Assembly (NCBI RefSeq): GCF_022012445.1
Contig: NZ_JAKLTS010000001.1
Span: 62,001-126,000 of the forward strand
Origin: Massilia sp. TS11
Lineage (GTDB): Bacteria; Pseudomonadota; Gammaproteobacteria; Burkholderiales; Burkholderiaceae_D
Reading direction: 5' to 3'
DNA length: 64,000 bases
Below are positions 51,035-59,000 of this stretch, piece by piece. Both the position numbers and the translations under genes were made by a program. Position 1 is the stretch's first letter. Every line of letters starts with the position of its first letter. The notes below the pieces were generated by a model, which saw only the letters and a program-made list of their open reading frames with translations, made no database searches and was not told where the DNA came from.

Positions 51035-52204
51035 ATGGCAGCCGAAGACAGCGACGCAGAACGAACAGAACCAGCGTCACAAAAGCGACTCGAACAGGCG
51101 CGCGAGGAAGGGGACGTTCCCCGCTCGCGTGAGCTGGCCACGTTCACGGTGCTGATGGCGGCCGGGGCGGGCCTGTGGTTCGCCGGCGGCGGGGTGCTGG
51201 AAGCGCTCAACACCATGCTGGTCGACGCGCTGTCGCTCACGCGCGAACAGGTGTTTGTGCCGGAGGCGCTGCTGGAACGCGTCGCGCGCGATCTGGTCCA
51301 GGTGCTGATCGCTTGCCTGCCGCTCGGCGTGGCGGTCATGTTCGTGGCGCTGATTTCGCCTGTGCTCATCGGCGGCTGGCTGTTCACTCCGAAGGCGTTT
51401 CTGCCCAATTTCGGCAAGCTCGATCCGATGCGCGGCTTGGGGAATATGTTCTCGTCCAATGCGCTGGTGGAGCTGCTCAAGGCCATCGCGAAGACGATTC
51501 TCGTCGGGACCATCGCCTGGGTGGTCGTCATCAATGAAATGGACGCGGTCATCGGCCTGATTTATGAGCCGGTCGAGAAGGGCAGCGCGCACATGGTGCA
51601 GTTGCTGGGGTCTACTTTTCTGTTCATCGTTGGCGGTCTGGGGATTATCGCGGCGATCGATGGACCTTATCAGCTCTGGCACTATGCCAATAAGCTGAAG
51701 ATGACGCGCCAGGAGGTCATTCAGGAGGCCAAGGAATCGGAGGGTAACCCGCAGATCAAGGCCAAGATCCGCCAGCTGCAGCGTGAAATGGCGCGCAAGC
51801 GCATGATGGCGAATGTGCCGACGGCGGATGTGGTCGTGACTAACCCGACGCATTATGCTGTCGCCCTGCAGTACAAGGAGGGCTCGCGTGGCGCACCGCG
51901 TGTGGTCGCCATGGGGGTGGATGCGACGGCCTTGCGGATTCGCGAAATCGCGCTGGAGCATAAGGTGGCGATTCTGGAGGCGCCGCCATTGGCGCGCGCG
52001 CTCTATACGCACTCGGAATTGGAGCAGGAGATTCCGGAAAAGCTCTATGCGGCGGTGGCGGAGGTGCTGGCTTATGTCTATCAACTGCGCATGTATAAGT
52101 CGGGCGCGGGGCGCTATCCGGATCGGCCGACCAGGATTGCTGTGCCGGCGGAACTGGATCCATTGAATCCGCAGGCGCAGAAGGGTGGGGCGGCGCCGCA
52201 GTGA
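51035..52204 (+). CDS. flhB: Flagellar type III export protein FlhB
   Basis: This 389-residue export-gate protein begins AAEDSDAERTEPASQKRLEQ, has four transmembrane segments (for example FTVLMAAGAGLWFAGGGVL and VQVLIACLPLGVAVMFVALI), and a cytoplasmic domain with the autocleavage site N270-P-T-H (VVTNPTHYAVALQY), which mediates the switch from rod/hook to filament substrates. An ATG 4 bases upstream is out of frame. The C-terminus has a Pro/Gly-rich tail after residue 360. GC content and codon use return to the genome norm at this gene. flhA follows after a 268-base gap that carries the tandem repeat array. Confidence 0.96.
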   Translation: MAAEDSDAERTEPASQKRLEQAREEGDVPRSRELATFTVLMAAGAGLWFAGGGVLEALNTMLVDALSLTREQVFVPEALLERVARDLVQVLIACLPLGVAVMFVALISPVLIGGWLFTPKAFLPNFGKLDPMRGLGNMFSSNALVELLKAIAKTILVGTIAWVVVINEMDAVIGLIYEPVEKGSAHMVQLLGSTFLFIVGGLGIIAAIDGPYQLWHYANKLKMTRQEVIQEAKESEGNPQIKAKIRQLQREMARKRMMANVPTADVVVTNPTHYAVALQYKEGSRGAPRVVAMGVDATALRIREIALEHKVAILEAPPLARALYTHSELEQEIPEKLYAAVAEVLAYVYQLRMYKSGAGRYPDRPTRIAVPAELDPLNPQAQKGGAAPQ

Positions 52205-52237
52205 GGGGGGCCGGGCGGCACGGATAGCGCGGGCAGC

Positions 52238-52386
52238 GCGGGTCTGAAGACCCGCCCTACGACCCGCCCTACGACCCGCCCCACGACCCGCCCTACGACC
52301 CACCCCACGACCCGCCCGACGACCCGCCCTACGAACCGCCATTCGACGCGCCCGACGACCCGCCCTTCGATTCACCTTACGACCTG
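52238..52386. repeat. Palindromic repeat copy 2 with an 11-unit 12-bp tandem array
   Basis: A palindrome (GCGGGTCT-GA-AGACCCGC, 52238-52255) is followed by tandem 12-base units with consensus GACCCGCCCTAC from 52249 to 52380, eleven in all, plus a partial one to 52386. Units 1, 2, 4 and 7 are identical; later ones drift (units 8 and 11 most). The 12-base unit equals the right end of the palindrome, so the array probably grew from it. The array lies between flhB and flhA. Because 12 is a multiple of 3, it gives spurious long frames of Gly/Arg/Val on the minus strand. Confidence 0.88.
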
Positions 52387-52472
52387 AGTTGAGGGTGAAA
52401 CCGCCGCTTATTTGAGGGATCACTTCTTCATTGCCCGTGAGACACTTCTTGCATCATCAAAGGAGTGTCGCT

Positions 52473-54560
52473 ATGAACAACCTGCCGCCGTGGCTGCGTG
52501 ACCTGCTCGCTGGCATGAACACCAAGGGCCTGGCCGCCCCGATTCTGATCATCTTGCTGCTGGCAATGATGGTGCTGCCGCTGCCGGCTTTTGTTCTCGA
52601 CCTCTTCTTTACCTTCAATATCGCGCTGTCCGTGATCGTGCTGCTCACCAGCCTGTACACGGTCAAGCCGCTCGACTTCATGGCCTTCCCCAGCATCCTG
52701 CTGGTGTCCACCATGCTGCGTCTGTCGCTTAACGTGGCGTCCACCCGTGTCGTGCTGACCGAGGGCCACACCGGCGCGGATGCGGCCGGCAAGGTGATCG
52801 AGGCGTTCGGCCACTTCCTGATCGGCGGTAACTACACGGTCGGTATCGTGGTCTTCATCATCCTGACCATCATTAACTTCACCGTCGTCACCAAGGGCGC
52901 GGGCCGTATCGCCGAAGTCGGCGCGCGCTTCGCCCTCGATGCAATGCCGGGTAAGCAGATGGCGATCGACGCCGACCTGAACGCTGGCCTGATCGGCGAG
53001 GCCGAAGCCCGCGCGCGCCGCCAGGAAGTGGCGCAGGAAGCGGAATTCTATGGCGCCATGGACGGTGCCTCGAAATATGTGCGCGGCGACGCGGTGGCCG
53101 GCATTCTGGTCACGGTCATCAACATCGTCGGCGGCTTCATCGTTGGCATGGTCCAGCACGATATGGCCTTCACCGCCGCCATCCAGAACTACACGCTGCT
53201 GGCCATCGGTGACGGTCTGGTCGCGCAGATTCCCTCGCTGGTGATCTCGACCGCCGCCGGTATCATCGTCTCGCGCGTGGCCAGCGAACATGACATCGGT
53301 TCGCAGCTGGTCAATCAGCTGTTCATGCGCCCGCAGGTGCTGTACATCACCGGCGGCATCCTCGGTGGCATGGGCATCATTCCGGGCATGCCGCACATCG
53401 TCTTCCTGCTGCTGTCTAGCATGCTGATCGCGGCTGCCTACCTGCTGTCGCAAAAGGCCAAGCAGCCGCAGGCCGCCGAGGAGACCAAGCAGCAGGCGGC
53501 TCCGGCCGAAAACGAGGAAGCGACCTGGCAGGACATCATGCCGGTCGATACCCTGGGCCTGGAAGTCGGCTACCGCCTGATTCCGCTGGTCGACAAGCAG
53601 CAAAGCGGCGAGCTGCTCAAGCGTATCAAGGGCATCCGCAAGAAATTCGCCCAGGAAGTCGGCTTCCTGTGCCCGCCCGTGCACATCCGCGACAATCTGG
53701 AACTCAAGCCCTCGGCCTACCGCATCACGCTCAAAGGCGTGGAAGTGGGGCAGGGCGAGGCGCTCAACGGCCAGTACCTGGCCATCAATCCGGGCATGGC
53801 CAGCGGCTCGCTGCCGGGCCTGGTGACGACCGATCCGGCCTTCGGTCTGCCGGCCGTCTGGATCGACGCCGGCCTGCGCGACGAGGCGCAGTCGATGGGC
53901 TATACCGTGGTCGACGCGGGCACGGTCGTGGCCACGCATCTGAACCACCTGATCACCACGCACGCCGCCGAACTGCTCGGCCGCACCGAAGTGCAGGCCC
54001 TGCTCGACCATCTGGCCAAGGAAGCGCCCAAACTGGTGGAAGACTTTGTGCCGAAGGTCGTGTCTCTGACCACGCTGCAGAAAGTGCTGCAGAACCTGCT
54101 CAGCGAAGGCGTGCACATCCGCGACATGCGCTCGATCATCGAGGCCCTGTCCGAGCATGCCACCGCCACCCAGGACCCGAACGAGCTGACCGCGCTGGTG
54201 CGCGTGGCCCTGGGCCGCGCCATCGTCCAGCAGATTTTCCCGGGCACCAATGAGCTGACCGTGATGACCCTGGACAACCGCCTCGAGCGTCTGCTGATGC
54301 AGGCCCTGGCCGCCGGCGGCGGCGATGGCTCGGGCATCGAACCGGGCGTGGCCGACACCCTGGCCCAGCAGGCCGGCGCTGCCGCCGCCCAGCAGGAGCA
54401 GATGGGCCTGACGCCGGTGCTGCTGGTGCCGGGACCGCTGCGCCCGCTGATCTCGCGCTTCCTGCGCCGCGCGCTGCCGAATCTGAAAGTGCTCTCGCAC
54501 TCGGAGATTCCGGATACTAAGACGATTCGCGTCACCAGCCTGGTTGGCGCACCCACCTGA
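52473..54560 (+). CDS. flhA: Flagellar type III export protein FlhA
   Basis: This 695-residue inner-membrane export-gate protein has about eight transmembrane helices in the first 330 residues (LIILLLAMMVLPLPAFVLDL and following). The FHIPEP-family signature is RFALDAMPGKQMAIDADLNA, then a linker and a large cytoplasmic domain with LGLEVGYRLIPLVD and VHIRDMRSIIEALSEHA. The start at 52473 is supported by AAGGAG 8 bases upstream. It is not followed by flhF/flhG, the usual next genes, but by cysQ, so the flagellar cluster is broken on this side. Confidence 0.96.
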   Translation: MNNLPPWLRDLLAGMNTKGLAAPILIILLLAMMVLPLPAFVLDLFFTFNIALSVIVLLTSLYTVKPLDFMAFPSILLVSTMLRLSLNVASTRVVLTEGHTGADAAGKVIEAFGHFLIGGNYTVGIVVFIILTIINFTVVTKGAGRIAEVGARFALDAMPGKQMAIDADLNAGLIGEAEARARRQEVAQEAEFYGAMDGASKYVRGDAVAGILVTVINIVGGFIVGMVQHDMAFTAAIQNYTLLAIGDGLVAQIPSLVISTAAGIIVSRVASEHDIGSQLVNQLFMRPQVLYITGGILGGMGIIPGMPHIVFLLLSSMLIAAAYLLSQKAKQPQAAEETKQQAAPAENEEATWQDIMPVDTLGLEVGYRLIPLVDKQQSGELLKRIKGIRKKFAQEVGFLCPPVHIRDNLELKPSAYRITLKGVEVGQGEALNGQYLAINPGMASGSLPGLVTTDPAFGLPAVWIDAGLRDEAQSMGYTVVDAGTVVATHLNHLITTHAAELLGRTEVQALLDHLAKEAPKLVEDFVPKVVSLTTLQKVLQNLLSEGVHIRDMRSIIEALSEHATATQDPNELTALVRVALGRAIVQQIFPGTNELTVMTLDNRLERLLMQALAAGGGDGSGIEPGVADTLAQQAGAAAAQQEQMGLTPVLLVPGPLRPLISRFLRRALPNLKVLSHSEIPDTKTIRVTSLVGAPT

Positions 54561-54570
54561 TCCGGCCTTT

Positions 54571-54596
54571 CCCGTATCATGGCGCATCGATACGGG
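54571..54596 (+). promoter_or_regulatory. 8-bp hairpin immediately upstream of the cysQ ribosome-binding site
   Basis: CCCGTATC (54571-54578) and GATACGGG (54589-54596) are perfect inverted repeats around a 10-base loop, 10 bases after the flhA stop. The right arm touches GAGAGGA, the cysQ ribosome-binding site. With no T tract it is either a weak terminator for flhA or a translation-control hairpin for cysQ. Confidence 0.45.
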
Positions 54597-54607
54597 AGAG
54601 GACGATC

Positions 54608-55405
54608 ATGCACACGGTGGACATCGCGGCGCTCGAACCAGCGCTGCTGGAGCTGGTTGACGCGGCAGGCCAGGCCATCATGGCCGTCTATACGCGCGCC
54701 GACGGGGCGGTGCAGGTCAGCCACAAGGCCGATGCCAGTCCGCTCACCGAGGCCGACCTGGCGGCCCATCAGATCCTGGCCACGGGCCTGGCAAGGCTGA
54801 CGCCTGCTATCCCTGTCGTGTCCGAGGAAGGCGCAGACGACGAAGCGCTGCGCACCGGCAGCCCGGTCTTCTGGCTGATCGATCCGCTCGACGGCACCAA
54901 GGAATTCCTGGCCAGGAATGGCGAAATGACGGTCAATCTGGCCCTGGTCGTGCAGGGCCGCCCGGTCTGGGGCATCGTACAGGCGCCGGCGCTGGGCCTG
55001 AGCTATGGCGGCGGCCGCGGCCTGGGCGCCTGGCGGCTGGCCGGCGGGCAGCGCAGCGCGATTGCGGTGCAGCCGCTGGCGGCGGGCCCGCTGCGCGTGG
55101 TGGCGAGCAAAAGCCACCTGAACGACGCGACGCGCGCGTTTATCGCCGCGCTGGGCGAAGTCAGCCTGGTGCAGGCCGGCAGCTCACTGAAACTGTGCCG
55201 CGTGGCCGAGGGCAGCGCCGACGTGTATCCGCGCCTGGGCCCCACTTGCGAATGGGATACTGCGGCCGCCCAGGCGGTGCTGGAAGGAGCGGGCGGGGTG
55301 GTGGTCGACCTGCAGGACCAGCCGCTTTCCTATGGCAAGCCCGACGTACTGAATCCGCATTTCGTCGCCTCTGCCGTGCCGCTGCGCCAGTTGCTGCGCG
55401 GCTGA
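54608..55405 (+). CDS. cysQ: 3'(2'),5'-bisphosphate nucleotidase CysQ
   Basis: This 265-residue member of the inositol monophosphatase superfamily has the metal-binding motifs VSEEG (PVVSEEGADDE) and WLIDPLDGTKEFLARNGEM, plus the C-terminal GPTCEWDTAAAQAVLEGAGG. It hydrolyses PAP to AMP and phosphate, removing the product that inhibits sulfotransferases and PAPS reductase. GAGAGGA precedes the ATG at ideal spacing. Its location 4 kb from the island that encodes cysC and a sulfotransferase may be meaningful or a coincidence of shared sulfur metabolism. Confidence 0.94.
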   Translation: MHTVDIAALEPALLELVDAAGQAIMAVYTRADGAVQVSHKADASPLTEADLAAHQILATGLARLTPAIPVVSEEGADDEALRTGSPVFWLIDPLDGTKEFLARNGEMTVNLALVVQGRPVWGIVQAPALGLSYGGGRGLGAWRLAGGQRSAIAVQPLAAGPLRVVASKSHLNDATRAFIAALGEVSLVQAGSSLKLCRVAEGSADVYPRLGPTCEWDTAAAQAVLEGAGGVVVDLQDQPLSYGKPDVLNPHFVASAVPLRQLLRG

Positions 55406-55646
55406 AGCCTGGCACAGGCAGGCCTGCAGGCAGCGCTGCTGGGCGCGCAGCTGACCGTTTTCGCGCACCAGGGCCAGCGCACCGATCAGGTAGGCAATAT
55501 ACAGTGCAGGCGGCCCCAGCAGGAGGAGCACGGCCCAGCTGGCGCCGCCGAGCGCGCCGATTGCGACGAGATGTTTGAACGCGCTGCCTATGGCCGGCCT
55601 CCTTGTCCGGCTTGGACGCGCGCAGCCGGCGGCGAGTTCCGCCGGC
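55406..55646. other. Gap after cysQ with a GC-rich hairpin and an uncertain small membrane frame
   Basis: On the minus strand a frame encodes a hydrophobic stretch (SWAVLLLLGPPALYIAYLIG) preceded by AAGGAGG at perfect spacing, but the codon there is ATA, not a normal start, and the frame runs into the antisense of cysQ with no nearby stop. A hairpin GCCGGCGG / CCGCCGGC sits at 55626-55647, overlapping the stop of the methyltransferase gene; it may terminate that operon although it lacks a T tract. Confidence 0.35.
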
Positions 55647-57170
55647 TCAGGGCAGCAGATGCAGACGGCGCCAGGCGGGCAGCGACTGGTTGAGCACGTC
55701 GGCAACGGCGCTCTGCACCAGCGCCTGGTGCTCGCCGGCCACACCTGCACCGGGGATCTGCGCGCGCAGCTCGCCCAGGCGCTGGCCGACCCAGGGGGCG
55801 ATGGCGGCGGCGCTCGGCGCCATGCCTTGCAGCAGCGCATGCAGGACCAGGCGCTCAATCAGATGGCTGTGCACACCGCTGCCGTAAGGCGAGGCCAGGT
55901 ATTGCCATTCGTCGCTGGTCTGGGCGCGTGCGGCGACCGCGCGGTTCAGACGCCAGGCCGCACTGCCATCGGCCACCCAGCCCGGCAGCACCGGCAGCAC
56001 ATGCCCGCCCTCGATCATCAGATTCATGACCTGCAGCGGCACCACATGGGCGCTGTGGGCGAAGGCGGGCAGGCTGCACAGGGCCGCCAGGGTTTGCGGT
56101 CCCGTCGCCAGGGCCTGGTAGACGGCGTCGAAGTGCTCGCGCTTGCCCTGCATCTCGCGGCCCAGCACCCGCGTCGTGTAGCGCTGCTCGGGTTTGACCT
56201 CGCGCGCCACCACAGCAAAGGACTTCAGCCAGGCCAGGTGGGCGGCCGGCGCCATGCGCACGGCGCCGCGCATGTACACGTCGCCGCGAAAGCCGATATT
56301 GAGCACATAGTCGCGCACGGTCTCGCGCAGGATCGGGTCGGCAATGCCCGCCAGCATGGCCAGCTGGGGCGGCGTGAACAGCAGATTTTCATAGATCGTG
56401 GCGGCCGAGGCGCGCGTCACGAATTGCAGCTTGGCCGATCCGAGCGCGGCCGCCACTTGGTCGAAATAGAAGGCGCGCCAGTGCGGATGCAGGTATTCGT
56501 GCACCAGATAATTGACCGAGGTCTGGTTGAAGCTGGCGAGACGCCGGGCCGCGCCGGGCTGGTCTTTGAAATAGGCGCTGTCGTGCTCGGCCAGCGCTTC
56601 CAGCAGCTGGCGCGCGCCGGCCACCTGGCGTTCGGCCGGGCCGGGGTTGGCTTCGGCATAGCGCGCAAACAAGTGCTGCAGCGGGGCCATGCCGCTCCAG
56701 CCGGGCAAGGCGTTGTAGCTGATGTAGACGATGCCGCCCGGCTTCAGAAAGCGCTGGATGAAACGCTGCAAATGCTGGCGGTTCTCCGCATTCACCCAGC
56801 TGTAGATGCCGTGCAGGGTGATGAAATCGAATTGCGGCAGGCCGAGCTCGGCCTGGGCCATGGTCGCGAAGTCGTGCTCGAACAGGTGCACATTGTCGAG
56901 CTGGGCGGCGCGCGCGAGCTGCTGCGCCTCGGCGACGTGGCCGGGGTTGAAATCATTGCCGTAGAACTGGGCATGCGGGTGGGCCGCGGCTTGCACCAGC
57001 AGGGTCAGGCCGCGCCCAAAGCCCAGTTCGCAATAGCTAAACGGCGCGCTGGCGTCGGGCGGCGTGTAGCCGTGCAGTGCGCACAGATAGGCCAGAAAGC
57101 TCGGCGATTGTTCGCGGTAGTGGCCGCTGGTGTACGGTGTGCCGCTGGCATAGCCCTGGGTCCAGTCCAT
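55647..57170 (-). CDS. Methyltransferase with regulatory domain
   Basis: This 507-residue protein has an N-terminal class I methyltransferase domain (about residues 20-200): FSYCELGFGRGLTLLVQA is the SAM loop, FYGNDFNPGHVAEAQ the acidic loop, FDFITLHGIYSWVN and RFLKPGGIVYISYNALPGW the later strands. About residues 215-300 fit the methyltransferase regulatory domain (PF10119 type), including KDQPGAARRLASFNQTSVNYLVHEYLH-like sequence in short blocks. The C-terminal 200 residues are helical. It closes the right-hand glycosylation operon, starting 10 bases after the GT4 stop. Its methyl acceptor is unknown; proteins of this type occur in flagellar or surface-glycan loci. Confidence 0.84.
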   Translation of the reverse strand: MDWTQGYASGTPYTSGHYREQSPSFLAYLCALHGYTPPDASAPFSYCELGFGRGLTLLVQAAAHPHAQFYGNDFNPGHVAEAQQLARAAQLDNVHLFEHDFATMAQAELGLPQFDFITLHGIYSWVNAENRQHLQRFIQRFLKPGGIVYISYNALPGWSGMAPLQHLFARYAEANPGPAERQVAGARQLLEALAEHDSAYFKDQPGAARRLASFNQTSVNYLVHEYLHPHWRAFYFDQVAAALGSAKLQFVTRASAATIYENLLFTPPQLAMLAGIADPILRETVRDYVLNIGFRGDVYMRGAVRMAPAAHLAWLKSFAVVAREVKPEQRYTTRVLGREMQGKREHFDAVYQALATGPQTLAALCSLPAFAHSAHVVPLQVMNLMIEGGHVLPVLPGWVADGSAAWRLNRAVAARAQTSDEWQYLASPYGSGVHSHLIERLVLHALLQGMAPSAAAIAPWVGQRLGELRAQIPGAGVAGEHQALVQSAVADVLNQSLPAWRRLHLLP

Positions 57171-57180
57171 GGTGGCCTCG

Positions 57181-58389
57181 TCAGAGAGATTGAAGCAGTT
57201 TGATCTGTGCGTTCAGGCAGTGTTTCAGTTCCAGACGCTTGATTTTCGGCGGCGGGCGGCGCATCGGCTGGGGCGCGGCCAGGTGGGCGATCATGGTGTC
57301 GGCAAAGGCATCGGCATCGTAGAACGGCAGCGTCGGCACGCCGAGCTCGGGCGCGAATTCCTCCACCGGCGCGGTGGCCGAGCCGACCAGTGGCGCGCCG
57401 CTCATGCCGGCCTCGAGGAAGGACCAGGACAGCACGAACGGCGTGGTCCAGTAGCTGTGCAGGCGCGTCACGCTGAGCATGTCGGCAAACACCGGATAGG
57501 GCACCTTGCCGAGGAAGTGCACGCGGCGCAGGTCGAGATCGGCGCCGACTTCTGCCAGCATGTGCTCGCGCCAGGTCTTGCCGCCCGGGGCCGGCCGGCC
57601 ATAGCCGGCGCCATCGCCGCCGACCACCAGCACCTGGGCCTTGGGGCGGCGCGCCAGCACGCGCGGCAGCGCGCGCATGAAGACCTGGAAGCCGCGCACC
57701 GGGTCGAGTTCGCGCGCCATGAAGCTCAGCACTTCGTCGCCCGGCTGGAAGCGGTGGGTCACGCGGCCATTGCGCTCGCCGAGTTCGACCTTGGCGTCCG
57801 GGCGGTAGGCCACGGCGGCGCTGTCGATGCCCTCGTGAATGACATGCAGCTTGCGCTGCCATTCGGCCGGATAGGTCGACTGCTGCCAGCGCGTGGGCGT
57901 CAGGCCGAGGTCGGCCGCCTCCAGGCTCACCAGCTCGCTGGCATTGCGCAGGCGCAGGCGGCACTGCTGGCGGAAATTCAGCGGCGGGTCTTCCGGGTCG
58001 AAGCCGACGTCCTGGCCGTGCTCGCGGTAGAAGTATTCGCAGTAGACGGCGATTTTCGCCTGCGGGAACACGTCGCGCAGAAACAGGGCTTCGCCCCAGC
58101 CGGAGTGGGCCACGATCACGTCCGGCACGAAGCCTTCGTGCTTCAGGCGCAGGGCGGCGGCGGCGCAGCCTTCGCCGCGCAGGATCTTGCTTTCCTGTTC
58201 GGTCATCAGCAGGTCGAGGCCCGGCACCGGCTGGCGCAGAATCTTGTAGTCGCGCTTCTCCACGCCGGGCGGGGCCGGCACGCCTTCGATGGCCAGGGCC
58301 ACCACCCGGTTGCGTGGCGACTTCGCCAGTTCCGCCGACAGGCGCAGGAACTGGCCCGGGAAGTTCTGGTGGACGAACAGGATGTTCAC
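57181..58389 (-). CDS. Glycosyltransferase family 4 protein
   Basis: This 402-residue GT-B enzyme starts at a GTG (58389) that overlaps the previous stop by 4 bases (GTGA). N-terminal acceptor domain: NILFVHQNFPGQFLRLSAEL; donor domain: VLSFMARELDPVRGFQVFMRAL, VLVVGGDGAGYG, VHFLGKVPYPVFADML and the E-x7-E type stretch LEAGMSGAPLVGSATAPVEEF. The start NILFVHQNFPGQFRHL-like sequence defines a subgroup common in Proteobacterial glycan loci. It would transfer a sugar from a nucleotide donor with retention of configuration. It is coupled to the upstream methyltransferase. Confidence 0.9.
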   Translation of the reverse strand: MNILFVHQNFPGQFLRLSAELAKSPRNRVVALAIEGVPAPPGVEKRDYKILRQPVPGLDLLMTEQESKILRGEGCAAAALRLKHEGFVPDVIVAHSGWGEALFLRDVFPQAKIAVYCEYFYREHGQDVGFDPEDPPLNFRQQCRLRLRNASELVSLEAADLGLTPTRWQQSTYPAEWQRKLHVIHEGIDSAAVAYRPDAKVELGERNGRVTHRFQPGDEVLSFMARELDPVRGFQVFMRALPRVLARRPKAQVLVVGGDGAGYGRPAPGGKTWREHMLAEVGADLDLRRVHFLGKVPYPVFADMLSVTRLHSYWTTPFVLSWSFLEAGMSGAPLVGSATAPVEEFAPELGVPTLPFYDADAFADTMIAHLAAPQPMRRPPPKIKRLELKHCLNAQIKLLQSL

Positions 58390-59000
58390 GCGATCACGCT
58401 GGCCATCTCGTTGAGGATGGAGGCCGGCGTGTCCGGCATCGTCGCCAGGGCCCACAGGTCGTAGCGGCTGCCTTCATGCACCATCACTTCCTCGAACCCG
58501 GCCTCGACCAGTGCGGCGCCGAGCGAACTGGCCGTGAAGCCGGTGCGGTGGGCCATGTAGGGCTGGCCGCGCTGAATCGAGTCCTGGTGCCCGAACAGGA
58601 TGTCGAGCGGGCGGATCGGTCCGGCCGAGGATTCGTACAGGGTGTCGGTCAGGCGGTCCTCGACCACCAGGCGCGCAATCGCGCGCAGGTCGGGCAGGGT
58701 GATCAGGGCAAAGCCGTCGGGCCGCAGAATGCGGCGAAACTCAGCCAGTGCGCGCGGCACGTCAAAGCTGTCCAGATGCTCCAGGTTGTGCGAGGACCAG
58801 ATCGCGTCGATGCAGGCATCGCGGATCTGGTCGATCTGCGTGATCGAACCGATCAGATCGGGCTGATAGGCCGGTTCGATGTCGTAGCGAACCTCGCGCC
58901 AGCCGGGCGTGCGGAACACTGGCGGCAGGCGGTCGTTCATCGGGTCGCCGCAGCCGACGTTGAGGACAATCCGGGCGGCGGTGGAGGTGGGGTCGTTCAT
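58386..59000 (-). CDS. Class I SAM-dependent methyltransferase
   Basis: This 204-residue methyltransferase has RIVLNVGCGDPMNDRLPPVF (SAM loop), YDIEPAYQPDLIGSI, AIWSSHNLEHLDSFDVPRAL and RRILRPDGFALITLPDLRAI. Its ATG overlaps the stop of the upstream GT2 gene by 4 bases, and its own stop overlaps the GTG of the next gene, so the three are translationally coupled. The NLEHL motif replaces the common DVLEH and recurs in sugar methyltransferases. The substrate is presumably a sugar of the same glycan. Confidence 0.88.
   Translation of the reverse strand: MNDPTSTAARIVLNVGCGDPMNDRLPPVFRTPGWREVRYDIEPAYQPDLIGSITQIDQIRDACIDAIWSSHNLEHLDSFDVPRALAEFRRILRPDGFALITLPDLRAIARLVVEDRLTDTLYESSAGPIRPLDILFGHQDSIQRGQPYMAHRTGFTASSLGAALVEAGFEEVMVHEGSRYDLWALATMPDTPASILNEMASVIA

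Noticed and set aside
52249..52386. Possible CRISPR array
   Set aside because: Units are contiguous 12-mers without spacers and no cas genes are present; it is a simple tandem repeat.
51077..52423. 448-codon minus-strand frame across flhB and the tandem repeats, starting with Gly/Arg repeats
   Set aside because: The repeat part stays open only because the unit is 12 bases long, and the rest is antisense to flhB.
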